64,000 nucleotides of DNA from Marimicrobium sp913061115 (lineage in GTDB: Bacteria; Pseudomonadota; Gammaproteobacteria; Pseudomonadales; Halieaceae): NCBI RefSeq assembly GCF_047729875.1, contig NZ_CP159826.1, positions 1,302,001-1,366,000 of the forward strand, written 5' to 3'. Positions 34,467 to 43,962 of this stretch are shown here, in pieces (the first letter of the stretch is position 1; the number at the start of each line of letters is the position of its first letter). Under the pieces are notes generated by a model. That model saw only the letters and a program-made list of their open reading frames with translations, was not told the origin of the DNA and did not search any database. Position numbers and translations under genes: made by a program.

Positions 34467-35234
34467 CTAGAGCTGTGGGAGAGAGTCATTGACCAGCCCA
34501 GCACTCCAGCCTCCATCCGCGATAAACTCTGCACCAGTGCTATAAGTGGCTTCATCCGAGGCTAGGAACGCCGTTAAGGCCGCGACTTCTCTGGGAAGAC
34601 CGACCCGGGGAATAGCGTGGTTCTGGTAAAACTGATCGGCATCTTCCTGAGAGATAAAGTCAGAGCCGTGCATAGCCGTAAACACCCCTCCCGGATGCAC
34701 GCTGTTCACGCGGATGTTGAATTTCCCCATTTCCATAGCGGCCGCTTTGGTCATGCCCCGCACCGCCCATTTGGTAGATGAATAGGCCACGAGAGAATTT
34801 TTAGATTGTAGGCCGTCAATAGAGGAGACATTAATAATAGAACCGCCACCATTGGCTTTCAGGCTGGGGAATACGGATTGCATGCCAAGGAAGACACCCA
34901 ATTGATTGATACTAAAGATCTTCATGAAGTCTTCTTCGGTGGTATCCATAATCGTCTTTTGGAAGATGATTGCGGCATTATTGACCAGTATAGACAGGGG
35001 GCCGAGTTGCTCAGATTTGCTTACGGCCGCCTCCCAGTCTGCCTTTTTACTGACGTCTAGTCGCATATAAATAGCGCTGTCGCCCAGGTCTTCAGCGAGT
35101 GCCTGTCCCGGGGTGTCCAGCACGTCAGTAATAAGCACCTTTGCGCCCTCTTCAACGAGCAGTCGCACCGTCGCCTCGCCCATTCCACGAGCGCCGCCGG
35201 TTACAATTGCCACCTTACCTAGTAGTCTTGCCAT
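34467..35234 (-). CDS. Classical SDR family oxidoreductase (hydroxysteroid dehydrogenase-like)
   Basis: A 255-residue SDR with TGGARGMG at residues 12-19, LVNNAAIIFQKTI, the Ser in NVSSIDG and YSSTKWAVRGMTKAAAME with Tyr-x3-Lys. The SSIDGLQ...YSSTKWAVRG stretch is close to bacterial 3-alpha/20-beta-hydroxysteroid dehydrogenases. The Asp in LITDVLD favours NAD(H). A steroid substrate fits the surrounding catabolic genes but is unproven. It ends 57 bases from the convergent LLM gene. Confidence 0.9.
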   Translation of the reverse strand: MARLLGKVAIVTGGARGMGEATVRLLVEEGAKVLITDVLDTPGQALAEDLGDSAIYMRLDVSKKADWEAAVSKSEQLGPLSILVNNAAIIFQKTIMDTTEEDFMKIFSINQLGVFLGMQSVFPSLKANGGGSIINVSSIDGLQSKNSLVAYSSTKWAVRGMTKAAAMEMGKFNIRVNSVHPGGVFTAMHGSDFISQEDADQFYQNHAIPRVGLPREVAALTAFLASDEATYSTGAEFIADGGWSAGLVNDSLPQL

Positions 35235-35674
35235 GTGAATTTCCCTAAATGCTGTCGTAGTGAAGAAGAATTTATTTCAGCGCGATACAGACCCGTCCAA
35301 CGGGCGCCAGAACGAAGATTCCTCTCGCCGCAGTCAAAACCTTGCCACTAAGCTGAGTGAGAGCAGAGCCTTTGGCCCAGGCCAGTGCCATAGTATTACG
35401 TTGTATTGTATAGCATCCCAGCCCGCGTTTTGCACGGTTAGGTCATCCCGATATCCGTCGTGGCCGAGTCGAGCAGCTCCGCTACATAGGCGATCCCCAT
35501 AGTTAAATAGGCCTGTAGTAAGGTACCGTCGGGCGTTGGATGCATAGGTGACTGATACTTTGATGGCGTAATCAAGGCGTCTCGAGCCTATTTTGTGCCG
35601 GCTAATACGAATAAAAGGCAAAAAAAAACGGACACCCTAGAGTGTCCGTCTTATTACATTGATAAAGCTATCGT
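35235..35674. other. Intergenic region, terminator only
   Basis: I see no gene in these 440 bases apart from the terminator of the porin-like gene at 35621-35649. The region upstream of the SDR start at 35234 probably carries its promoter. Confidence 0.4.
35621..35649 (-). terminator. Rho-independent terminator of the porin-like gene
   Basis: On the reverse strand an eight-base stem (ACGGACAC/GTGTCCGT, 35628-35649) with a six-base loop is followed by eight T residues (complement of 35621-35628). It starts 26 bases after the stop codon. Confidence 0.85.
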
Positions 35675-36613
35675 CTAGAAGCGGAACAGGCCACTTATAG
35701 CGAGTTCTTCATATGAAGCTTCATACCTGAACGGAATGTTCTGTTGTCCTGGGCGGGCGAATATTCCCGTAACGTCGTCAGCAACGATATCGTTATATGC
35801 TAGGTTGACAGCGAAGTTTTCAGAAATGAACCACTCAGCACTTACGCCATACTGGTTGACTTCATAACCGCTCTGTTCGCCCTGCTCCCAGTTGAGGCCT
35901 ATGCCAATGTTGCTGCCCAGGTAGTAGATACCTTTTAGGCCGTAGGTGTCTACGTCATCGGCGTTACTTACATAGCTTCTGCCAAAATTAGCTGATGCCT
36001 TGAGGCCACCATCACCCATAGCAAAGAAGGACTCAATGGTGCCGCCGTAGGTGTCAATGCCACTACCGCTACCGTTGTTGAGGCTAGTGTACTCATACTG
36101 AGCAACAAGCGTGGTGGCCTCAGTAATATACATACCTAAACCAGCATTCCAGGTATCAGTTTTGGTGGATTGTTTAAAAGTTTTAGTGTCACCAATCTCC
36201 GCTCGCTCGAAGCCAAGGTCCACTATAACGCCAGACAGCTTCCAACCCGGGCCTTCAGCAACATAGCGCATGTCAGCGATGTAAGTTTCGCCGTCAGGAT
36301 TGTTTTGCTGCGTTACCTTAGTTTTTCCGTATCCAGTGCCAAGCGTTACGCTGGAAGAGGCATCCAGAAACGCTGCTTCACCGAGAGGTCCCTTGCTCGT
36401 GTCAACAGTTTCCATGTACCAAGTACCAGTGAAGTCAAAGGCGTCTGTGTCATTATCCTGTTTTAGTCTCTGGCTTTTATCTACCCTATTTTTAGCTTCT
36501 TGTGAGATTGTGCCTCCAGTGTAGCCTGCACCCAATTCCCAGTCGTAGTCGGCCTGAGCACCTGCGGACATTGCCAGAGCAATACCAGTGATTATTGCGG
36601 TTTTCTTGAACAT
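35675..36613 (-). CDS. Putative outer membrane beta-barrel porin
   Basis: The start is the ATG at 36613 (MFKKTAIITGIALAMSAGAQA), because AAGGAGA lies before it and a signal peptide with an AQA cleavage site follows. The 312-residue protein alternates short polar and hydrophobic stretches with many aromatic girdle residues (WELGAGYTGG, VAQYEYTSLNNG, NLAYNDIVADD) and ends in Phe (LAISGLFRF), as expected for BAM-assembled barrels. I cannot place it in a named porin family. It probably forms a channel or an uptake route in the outer membrane; the substrate is unknown. A strong terminator follows. Confidence 0.78.
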   Translation of the reverse strand: MFKKTAIITGIALAMSAGAQADYDWELGAGYTGGTISQEAKNRVDKSQRLKQDNDTDAFDFTGTWYMETVDTSKGPLGEAAFLDASSSVTLGTGYGKTKVTQQNNPDGETYIADMRYVAEGPGWKLSGVIVDLGFERAEIGDTKTFKQSTKTDTWNAGLGMYITEATTLVAQYEYTSLNNGSGSGIDTYGGTIESFFAMGDGGLKASANFGRSYVSNADDVDTYGLKGIYYLGSNIGIGLNWEQGEQSGYEVNQYGVSAEWFISENFAVNLAYNDIVADDVTGIFARPGQQNIPFRYEASYEELAISGLFRF

Positions 36614-36983
36614 GTAGTTCTCCTTGCGGGATCTTAAGAATTCAGATGGCTCCCCGTTCATCGTTCGCGGGGATTGGCGTACTATCGCGCATGGCAGAGA
36701 ATGCTACAAGGTAATAATTTGGCTTTCAATAATGCGAACTATTTACTTGTTTTTGCGAGGGTGTATTAGTACTAATATCAGGCTAAATTTATTGCTTCTA
36801 TTGCCGCTCAGAGCCTGGCAGAGATAACATTTCGTCCAAGCTCTACCCCCCCCTCCTAGAAAGGCATCTAGTTATCTGTAAGATCCAAGGTTGATGCCTC
36901 TGAGGCGGGGGTGCCATCTAGCTTTTTATTATATACTGCCAAGGTGTATTGTTGCGACTATGGTTTTTTGAGGCCCATGTACT
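36614..36983. other. Divergent intergenic region between porin-like gene and GT2 gene
   Basis: 370 bases without a gene. They contain a perfect 14-base palindrome at 36764-36777 and AT-rich stretches on either side that could hold both promoters. Confidence 0.4.
36764..36777. promoter_or_regulatory. Perfect 14-base palindrome, candidate operator
   Basis: TATTAGTACTAATA reads the same on both strands. It lies about 150 bases upstream of the porin-like start and about 205 bases before the glycosyltransferase. Position and perfect symmetry are compatible with a repressor or activator site. Confidence 0.4.
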
Positions 36984-37967
36984 ATGCCATCTTCTAAGAA
37001 ACCCGTACTGGGATTGATAGTACCGTGCATGAACGAGGCAGAAGTTCTGCCTAGCTCGGCACAATCTCTGAAGTCGAAGCTGGATTCACTTGCTGAGCGT
37101 GGATCCATCGCTGCCACGTCGAAAATTTATTTTGTTGATGATGGCAGTGTCGATGAGACATGGGCCATCATTAGTCTCCTGGCAGATTCTGATGATTGTT
37201 TCGTTGGAATCAAGTTGACCAGAAACTTTGGTCATCAGTATGCAGTGTACGCAGGCCTAATGCATGCCCAGGGAGATGCCCTAATATCAATCGATGCTGA
37301 TTTGCAGGACGACATCAATGCCATCGACGAAATGGTCGATGAATATTCGAAGGGAAATGATATTGTTTATGGTGTTCGTGCAGATAGGCACAGCGATAGA
37401 AAATTCAAACGCTGGACCGCTTCACTGCATTATTGGATATCGGGTCTTCTTGGCGTCCGCACGATACCCAATCATGCAGACTTCAGATTGTTAAGTAGGA
37501 AAGCCGTTTCCATATTGAGCCAGTATCGTGAGACTAACCTCTATTTACGGGGCGTTGTGCCCTTGTTGGGGCTTCAATCCTCTGAAGTCTACTATGCACG
37601 CAGCCCCAGGCTAGCGGGCGAGTCAAAGTATGGGCTAATCGACATGCTTGGCCTGTCCGCTCAGGGGATCACTTCATTTTCGATTATGCCCTTGCGGGTG
37701 ATTTCTATCGTGGGATTAGTGGTATTTCTGCTTTCAACTGGATTTGGTTTGTGGGCACTCTATGCTGCGATGACTGGCTTATCGACGCCCATCCAGGGCT
37801 GGGCTCCTACGGGTATACCCATATACCTTTTGGGCGGATTGCAAATTCTAGCGATTGGAGTTGTGGGGGAATACATCGGCAAGACATATATGGAAGTCAA
37901 GAGCCGGCCTACATACTTAATCGAGAAAACGACGGTACCCACAGACAGTTCAAACGAGACTCATTAA
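36984..37967 (+). CDS. GT2 polyprenyl-phosphate glycosyltransferase (DPM1/GtrB-like)
   Basis: This 327-residue protein has the GT-A motifs of family 2: VDDGS at residues 51-55 and Asp104-Ala-Asp106 in SIDADLQDD. RNFGHQYAVYAG lies near residue 80, and a C-terminal segment of two membrane helices follows (about 235-265 and 275-300). GtrB/ArnC-type enzymes transfer a hexose from a nucleotide sugar to undecaprenyl phosphate. The lipid-linked sugar is then flipped by a GtrA-like protein; one is encoded at 43963 in the same island. GAGG lies before the ATG. The gene starts the surface-glycan-like region. Confidence 0.9.
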   Translation: MPSSKKPVLGLIVPCMNEAEVLPSSAQSLKSKLDSLAERGSIAATSKIYFVDDGSVDETWAIISLLADSDDCFVGIKLTRNFGHQYAVYAGLMHAQGDALISIDADLQDDINAIDEMVDEYSKGNDIVYGVRADRHSDRKFKRWTASLHYWISGLLGVRTIPNHADFRLLSRKAVSILSQYRETNLYLRGVVPLLGLQSSEVYYARSPRLAGESKYGLIDMLGLSAQGITSFSIMPLRVISIVGLVVFLLSTGFGLWALYAAMTGLSTPIQGWAPTGIPIYLLGGLQILAIGVVGEYIGKTYMEVKSRPTYLIEKTTVPTDSSNETH

Positions 37968-38179
37968 TGCAACTTTGGGCGACACAAGCACTAAGTGCAG
38001 CCAATAATGGGTTCGGCGTTACCAGAAATTGGTCGTAAGGGACAAGCGGGGTAAGATTTTACTCGGGTGTGATTGGTCGCAATTGCTGTTGGCTACATGA
38101 TACTTAAAATGTCTTGATATCGTTGGCGATTAGCGCGATAAAACCCTTGGCTTAATCAACTAACCTAAATCTGAAAATC

Positions 38180-39841
38180 TTAGCGAAATATTAGCCGGAA
38201 AATTTTACGATACATGTGACGATACGCGTAGAAAGTACGGTTGTCGAAAACCAACTTATGAATGCCGTCCTTCGTGTCCTTCTTATAGCGGGAGTAAAGG
38301 GTCTTTAGGACACGCTCCGTTTTGGTTTTTTCGATGCCGCGCAATACATTAAAAATGGTACCGGCGAATTGTCCTGGGTGGTAGATAATACGCGTGAGTA
38401 GAAAGCTGAGATATGCTTTTTTGCGCACCCAGTCGAGTTCCTTGCCGTCCACTTCGTCGTTGAAGGATACAGCGTTGGCAAGATCGCCTACTGTAAGCAG
38501 ATCCAGCCAGTCCATATCCTTAATTTTGTGCTTGCTGGGCTCCCACAACGGGGTGCCAGGGAGCGGGATAAACAGTCCGAAGTTAACCTCGTCAACACCG
38601 ACCTTCGCGAGCTCACGAGCATAGGATATGGTCATTTCCATGTCCGCCCGAGTCTCCCCCGGTAAACCAAGTACAAAATAAGCTGCGACTTTTAGCCCCA
38701 GCTTATGCGCTGTAGCACCGCACTGCTTTAGATGCTCAAGGTCGAAGTCCTTACCCTTTTGAATAATATCCTCGAGCACACGAGGCGAGCCACTTTCTGG
38801 AGCCAGCGTTACATGCTCACAACCACTTTCTTTCATAGCCCGAAGCATTTCTTCATCGATGCGGCTGGCTCTAATGCCATTGGGAGTTTGCCAAGTTATG
38901 TCTAATTTGCGGCGTTTGATTTCATCGCAGATTTGAATCAACCGCTTGACGTTGATCGTCATGTTGTCATCTTCGAAATGGAACTCGCGTATATTCCACG
39001 TCTTGATGCAGTATTCGATCTCATCTGCGACGTCGGTGGCGCTGCGCGACACCCAGCGGGTTTTTCGAGATGCGCAAAATGTGCAACCGTAAGGGCAGCC
39101 GCGGGAGCTGATCATGGAAGTCCAGCGCCCATTGGAGTAGCCATGGGATTCCTGCGCCTTTATATACTCTTCCATCGGCAGCAGGTGACGAGCGGGGAAC
39201 GGTATGCTGTCGCTATTGAGCTTGGTATTTCGCTCCAATTTCTCTGTGCCCATCTGGCAGTTTCCATTCTCATCGAGATAGGCCAGGTTGCTTATGTCGC
39301 CGCCAACATTACTTTGGAAAAGAACGTTGTCCTGCAGCAGTTTTTGACAGAGATGAAGAAAGGGATTTTCTCCTTCGCCGAGCACAACAAAATCGACGAA
39401 CTCGCGATCTTCGTCTAGGATTTCAGCGTACAGTGCGCTGGGGTGAGGTCCGCCTAAAACAATTTTTATATCGCTGTTGAACGATCTGATTTGTCGAGAC
39501 AGTTCCTGGACAACAGGATATGCGAAGGAAAACAAATTGGATATGCCAACAATTTTTACCTCGTCATCGAGGAGAGCCACGATGTCCTCAAAACCCAATC
39601 CACGCACGAAGGTTTCTTTATAAAAGCTGTTAATAGTGCCAGGGGACAGGCCTACTGCATCGATAATATCTACCGATATAGCATTCTGCTCTAGAATAGC
39701 AGCGATATAAGCAATGCCCAGAGGTGGGGTGATCCCGCTCGCCACCTGGTTTTTAGTAAACACCTGGGGCGGGTTGATCAGGATGACCTGCGAATTCACG
39801 CTTGGAGGCCTATAACCAACATACTGAAATGACCTATTCAT
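38180..39841 (-). CDS. B12-binding domain radical SAM protein
   Basis: The 553-residue protein begins with a cobalamin-binding-type Rossmann domain (VILINPPQVF, GITPPLGIAYIAAIL, IKIVLGGPHPS). The radical SAM domain follows with the CxxxCxxC motif in SSRGCPYGCTFCASRK at about residue 250 and GLPGETRADMEMTI later. The family carries out methylation, methylthiolation or ring formation on lipids and natural products. Next to methyltransferases and glycosyltransferases it may modify an envelope lipid, but no substrate is evident. A short palindrome, AGGGTAACCCT at 39846-39856, covers the usual ribosome-binding position just before the ATG. Confidence 0.88.
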   Translation of the reverse strand: MNRSFQYVGYRPPSVNSQVILINPPQVFTKNQVASGITPPLGIAYIAAILEQNAISVDIIDAVGLSPGTINSFYKETFVRGLGFEDIVALLDDEVKIVGISNLFSFAYPVVQELSRQIRSFNSDIKIVLGGPHPSALYAEILDEDREFVDFVVLGEGENPFLHLCQKLLQDNVLFQSNVGGDISNLAYLDENGNCQMGTEKLERNTKLNSDSIPFPARHLLPMEEYIKAQESHGYSNGRWTSMISSRGCPYGCTFCASRKTRWVSRSATDVADEIEYCIKTWNIREFHFEDDNMTINVKRLIQICDEIKRRKLDITWQTPNGIRASRIDEEMLRAMKESGCEHVTLAPESGSPRVLEDIIQKGKDFDLEHLKQCGATAHKLGLKVAAYFVLGLPGETRADMEMTISYARELAKVGVDEVNFGLFIPLPGTPLWEPSKHKIKDMDWLDLLTVGDLANAVSFNDEVDGKELDWVRKKAYLSFLLTRIIYHPGQFAGTIFNVLRGIEKTKTERVLKTLYSRYKKDTKDGIHKLVFDNRTFYAYRHMYRKIFRLIFR

Positions 39842-40102
39842 GTTTAGGGTAACCCTATGCTTTATAGGGCGTTATACGGCACTTCTATTCTCTAGTATAG
39901 AAAATTTTTGCGATATTGTACAGGTAGAGTTAGCCTCTGATCAGGACTAAAGCCCTGATTTTTGTACGGATTTATTGCGTATAGATGAATCCATCGTCGT
40001 GATGGGAGGGCGTTAACGGCACCACGTGGTTCCGTGCGTGTTCGACCCTGCTCTGCGGTGGTACAATTTGAACATTGTGGTCTGCTAAGTCGAATGAAAA
40101 GC

Positions 40103-40912
40103 TTAGACCTTCTTGCCCTTGACGCTCCAGCTATAGCCATGTCGATGATGTATTTCAATATCCTGAAATCCTGCCATTTCCAATAGAGCCAGCGCTTCAT
40201 GCTTTTTATAATATTTCAAATACGTAGGATTTAGCTGATCGTAAATCACTAGGCGCCTTTTTTTAGCGGTCATAGGCCACCAAACGACATTAAGGTAGCG
40301 CATTAGCGGCAGTGGGATTAGCTTGCCAACTAGACGATAGAGGCAAAGTGTCCAGTAAAGTATGCGCACGATACTAACCAAAAGAAAATGAGGCAAAAAA
40401 GTCGTGAGTTTTCTTAGAGGTTGGACGAACTTTAGATACAGTTCATTCCCTTCATAACTACAAAGCCAAAAAAAGATTTCTCCTCCTGATTTTAAAGCAT
40501 CATAACACCGCTTCACGGTTTCGTCCGGCTCGCTAATGAACTCAATGACGCCGATAGAAATGACGTAATCAACTGACTCATCGATCGCCCATTGGTCCCC
40601 CCGCTTATTTAACGGGGTAACGTCTCCTCCTCTTTTCATCGCAGCGACATTTTTTTTGAGTTTCTCAAAAGCTCCAGTGGCCGGCTCTATAGCGTAAACA
40701 TGAGACGCCCCAGACTCGAGCAACATGCCAACTATTCGTCCAGTACCACTGCCTATATCGACCACACTCTTGCCTTTCAGGTCACTGGTGCTCATCAAAG
40801 GAGAAATTATGTCAGAAAATAGATCCAATGATGCGTACCAGCCATCGTTATCGTCGTAACGTGTCCACTGCGCATCAAAATCCTGAATTGTTTTTTCATC
40901 TAACGCTGACAT
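40103..40912 (-). CDS. Class I SAM-dependent methyltransferase
   Basis: A 269-residue protein with motif I VVDIGSGTGRIVGML, an acidic residue ending the second strand (HVYAIEPATGAFEKLKKN), a DYVISIGVIEFISEP segment and a C-terminal half with hydrophobic helices (FLLVSIVRILYWTLCLYRLVG). It looks like a methyltransferase acting on a lipid or glycan intermediate at the membrane. It lies between the radical SAM gene and a GT39-like gene on the same strand, with gaps over 200 bases, so they may or may not share a transcript. Confidence 0.87.
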   Translation of the reverse strand: MSALDEKTIQDFDAQWTRYDDNDGWYASLDLFSDIISPLMSTSDLKGKSVVDIGSGTGRIVGMLLESGASHVYAIEPATGAFEKLKKNVAAMKRGGDVTPLNKRGDQWAIDESVDYVISIGVIEFISEPDETVKRCYDALKSGGEIFFWLCSYEGNELYLKFVQPLRKLTTFLPHFLLVSIVRILYWTLCLYRLVGKLIPLPLMRYLNVVWWPMTAKKRRLVIYDQLNPTYLKYYKKHEALALLEMAGFQDIEIHHRHGYSWSVKGKKV

Positions 40913-41139
40913 GTATCAACTCCAATGGGAGGGAAATTTTTATGTCTTAGGCTCGCGCCGCCGATTAGTTTGGGGAAAGTAATACGAAACCAACTGCTTT
41001 GTCGCCTTTCGGTGATATTTCTCTACCTTTGCGTGGGCGAACTACGATAGCACCAGACCTGCGAGGTTAAATCAATGCCGGCGCTTAAGCTAGACCCTGA
41101 GGTCATTCTCTGCTTTTTTGTCAGAAAAATGCCGGGTGA

Positions 41140-42762
41140 CTACTGCTTACTTTCATCCGATGTCGCTAGAATCGGTTTCCAGACCTGCACATTGAAGCCC
41201 CCTCCGCCTCGTCGTTTTGCCAATGGCAACCTCACATTAGCAGTTTTTTTATAGTTGGCCTCTAGCAGCGTTTTAGTATCTGTTACAGAATTCTGGCTCG
41301 AGCTGGGAAATCGCATGTATTCGTCTATCAGTAATACATCGAACGCCTGATTCTTGATCTTGGTTTGAATAAGTTCGATATGACGCTCCCAGATTTCTGA
41401 GATCCTGTTTTTCTCGTCGCTTTTCACAAAGGATGCGGGCTTGTTCTTTGCGAGGGGAAAATAGCGAGTATGGCCGTTGAGATAAACTGGACTCTCATTT
41501 GTCATGACCTCCTGAAGGACGAGAGTGGAAGCATATAGGTCGTTTGCCTCCGCAATTTCCTGCTTGATTATTTGCCAACTCTTTTCGTTGACCGAAAAAT
41601 CTGTAGGCAGCATAGCGTAGTTGTTATACAGCGCAAACACTATCAGAATTTTGATAGGCCAGCGCCACTTAGGCATTCCCGAGATAAGTGCGAAGATTCC
41701 AACAAGTAAAAAGGGCGAAATTAGCTGGAAAAAATACGTTAAATAATTTCCGGCATTTTTTCCCAAAGAAAGCGAAATGATGAGAATCGAACAGGTACAA
41801 CAAATCCATATATAATTGGGCTTCTGCAGAAGCAGTGGCGCGTCCATATCGGCAAAGCTCACAAGCTTTTTTTCCTGTAAATTCTGTACTTGCTGAGTAC
41901 TTGAAAATATTCGCGAATAACATTTCTGTACGGACCAAGCCGCTAAAATGACCAATAAAGGAAGGTATGTCAGCGTGTATTCCCTGAATTGCGTAACAAG
42001 GTGCGCATAAGAGGAAGCGAGTTTGGACACTGATTGAACAGCAAAGAAAGTATTGTCAAAATAATACGGTGATGTATAAGAGACGAAAATCATAGCGACG
42101 ATAAACGCAGCTAAGGCGGCAAGACCAAAGGCCATGGCGCGCTTCTTAGACTCAGCGAGGAACAGATAGAAAGCTATATAGCCTAGACAAGCTATAAAAT
42201 ACTGCTTTGTGTAAAACGCGAGTATTCCAAGTATTATTGCTGTGCAAAGACTGCGCTTGGAAAAGCCATAGACCCAAGGGATGATGATGGCCGAGAGGAA
42301 TAAAAATAAACCCAAACTGTTTGGGCTGGCAATGGGTGTGGAGTAGTAGAGTAAGCCCGCGTATAAAAGCGTAGCGGCAGCAAAGCTTTCGGTTCTCGCT
42401 ACTAATTCCTTGCGGCAGACGTAGAAGATAATGGCGCAGCATGCCAAGATAAATAGCGCCGCCACTACCCGGTGCAACTCCAGCGTTGCACCAAACACAC
42501 GAGAAAGCGGCGCAACGAGAATGTTATATAAGAGGGGGTACACGCTCATTCGAGCCGGTTGACTCTGCAATGAGTAAGGGCTGCCTCCCTGCTCGACAGT
42601 AGCCGTTATCGCGAGCATCCCGCCTTCATTATAGTCAAGCGGGTAGTCGTGAGATATGAGCTGTATATGGTTATAAGTTATGCCGACAGCAAACAATATT
42701 ATACAGGCCAAGTAGATACTGTTGAGTGCAATGCCTAGCTTGGCTAAATAATTCGCGGTCAT
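41140..42762 (-). CDS. GT39/ArnT-like multispanning membrane glycosyltransferase
   Basis: The 540-residue protein has about ten membrane helices and a soluble C-terminal domain. Near the first periplasmic loop it reads HDYPLDYNEGGMLAI, with acidic residues where PMT/ArnT enzymes have catalytic Asp/Glu. PLLYNILVAPLSRVFG follows, as in GT-C families. Such enzymes use polyprenyl-phosphate sugars to glycosylate lipids or proteins on the periplasmic side, which fits the GT2 and GtrA genes nearby. The assignment to a GT-C family is by architecture only. Confidence 0.7.
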   Translation of the reverse strand: MTANYLAKLGIALNSIYLACIILFAVGITYNHIQLISHDYPLDYNEGGMLAITATVEQGGSPYSLQSQPARMSVYPLLYNILVAPLSRVFGATLELHRVVAALFILACCAIIFYVCRKELVARTESFAAATLLYAGLLYYSTPIASPNSLGLFLFLSAIIIPWVYGFSKRSLCTAIILGILAFYTKQYFIACLGYIAFYLFLAESKKRAMAFGLAALAAFIVAMIFVSYTSPYYFDNTFFAVQSVSKLASSYAHLVTQFREYTLTYLPLLVILAAWSVQKCYSRIFSSTQQVQNLQEKKLVSFADMDAPLLLQKPNYIWICCTCSILIISLSLGKNAGNYLTYFFQLISPFLLVGIFALISGMPKWRWPIKILIVFALYNNYAMLPTDFSVNEKSWQIIKQEIAEANDLYASTLVLQEVMTNESPVYLNGHTRYFPLAKNKPASFVKSDEKNRISEIWERHIELIQTKIKNQAFDVLLIDEYMRFPSSSQNSVTDTKTLLEANYKKTANVRLPLAKRRGGGGFNVQVWKPILATSDESKQ

Positions 42763-43130
42763 TCTAATCCTGCTATATAGAGACTTAAGGTTTTATATCT
42801 AGAGATGGATATGCGTCGCTGCGAGTGAAAATACATGCAAGTCTAGCATAGGCCTGACGGACTAAGTGAGTCAGGCTGTTTGTAACGGCACTCTCCCCAC
42901 ATCATAAACGTAAACGTCAATCCTACCCTCATGTTACTTCGTTCGAGCAACCCGCGTAGAGGTTAAATTCTGGCAATAGCCGCCGTCGGAGAGTATATTG
43001 TGGTCGAGCTTTTTTGTGCAATAGTAGGCTCTTGAGCACGTATTTTTATGACCTATAATAACGCAGCTTTCTATCACAAAGGTGTTACTGCGAATCATGA
43101 AGCTATTAGTGAAAACGATATGAAAATGCT
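42763..43130. other. Divergent intergenic region
   Basis: This 368-base stretch holds a probable forward promoter (43032-43059). I see no gene in it. Confidence 0.4.
43032..43059 (+). promoter_or_regulatory. Sigma-70-type promoter for the methyltransferase gene
   Basis: TTGAGC (43032-43037), 16 bases, then a perfect TATAAT (43054-43059). Transcription would start near 43066, giving a leader of about 65 bases before the ATG at 43131. Confidence 0.45.
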
Positions 43131-43877
43131 ATGAAGACAACTTTCTCAAACCATCTCTATGATATGTGCTATCCACCGGGAATTGAGTATCACTGGTGGA
43201 CTTTGGCCCGCAATCGGCTGTTGGCGAATATCCTCCGCAGTGAATCCGGTGGTACTGGTGTGTTTCTTGAAGTGGGGTGTGGTAAAGGAGTGGTTGTCAA
43301 GAGTCTCAAGGACTGTGGCTTCAACATACATGGCGTTGAGCTGGCTAACGTTGAGCCCATGGAGGGAGCGCAACTATTGGTGGATTCAGGCACGGATGCC
43401 TGTGAGTGGGCGATTGAAAGGAGGTCTCAAATTACCGGACTTCTGCTGCTGGACGTACTTGAGCACTTGCCCGAGCCCGAAGAGTTTTTAAAGCAGCTAG
43501 AAAGTAGTTTTCCAAAATTGGCTGTTATTATTATCACCGTGCCTACTTGCCAGGAAATCTGGTCTAACTATGACTCATTCTGCGGCCATTATAGGCGCTA
43601 CACGTTGGGGATGCTTGATGAGCTGGCTACACAGCTCAAATGGAAAACGAAAAGTGCCGGTTATTTTTTTCGTTTCCCATACTTGCCCATGAGGCTGATG
43701 TCTTTGCTTGGGGTTGACCGTAATACCCAAATCAACCCCCCTACAAAAATGATGCGGCCACTTCATCGGCTGGTTTCAGCAGCTTGCCAATTAGAGCAGG
43801 CATTAGTGCCGGGGCGCATACGCGGAAGCAGTGCGTATGGCGTTTACTACACTGATAGAGTAGGGCAGACACAATGA
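43131..43877 (+). CDS. Class I SAM-dependent methyltransferase
   Basis: A 248-residue protein with motif I FLEVGCGKGVVVKSL, an INIHGVEL-like second strand and LLLDVLEHLPEPEEFLKQL, characteristic of methyltransf_11/23 enzymes. The C-terminus has FFRFPYLPMRLMSLLGV. It is the first gene of a small forward unit with the GtrA-like gene 85 bases downstream, suggesting a substrate in glycan or lipid-carrier metabolism. Confidence 0.87.
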   Translation: MKTTFSNHLYDMCYPPGIEYHWWTLARNRLLANILRSESGGTGVFLEVGCGKGVVVKSLKDCGFNIHGVELANVEPMEGAQLLVDSGTDACEWAIERRSQITGLLLLDVLEHLPEPEEFLKQLESSFPKLAVIIITVPTCQEIWSNYDSFCGHYRRYTLGMLDELATQLKWKTKSAGYFFRFPYLPMRLMSLLGVDRNTQINPPTKMMRPLHRLVSAACQLEQALVPGRIRGSSAYGVYYTDRVGQTQ

Positions 43878-43962
43878 TCATCTGTTTTCTTAGAACCTGC
43901 GAGGCTCGCTGTGCGGTTCTGCGAGTATGTTGCTTTTGTGATCAAAATTTCAAGCCTGTGCC

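Noticed and set aside
34448..34475. CAGCTCT/AGAGCTG hairpin between convergent genes as terminator
   Set aside because: The T run is in the loop, not after the stem, and the hairpin overlaps the end of the SDR gene.
39846..39856. AGGGTAACCCT palindrome as an RNA hairpin hiding the radical SAM start
   Set aside because: With a one-base centre it cannot form an RNA loop; at most it is a protein site, which nothing else supports.
39940..39963. ATCAGG/CCTGAT hairpin with T tail
   Set aside because: The T tail is on the forward strand, but no forward gene lies upstream; both neighbours are reverse-strand genes.
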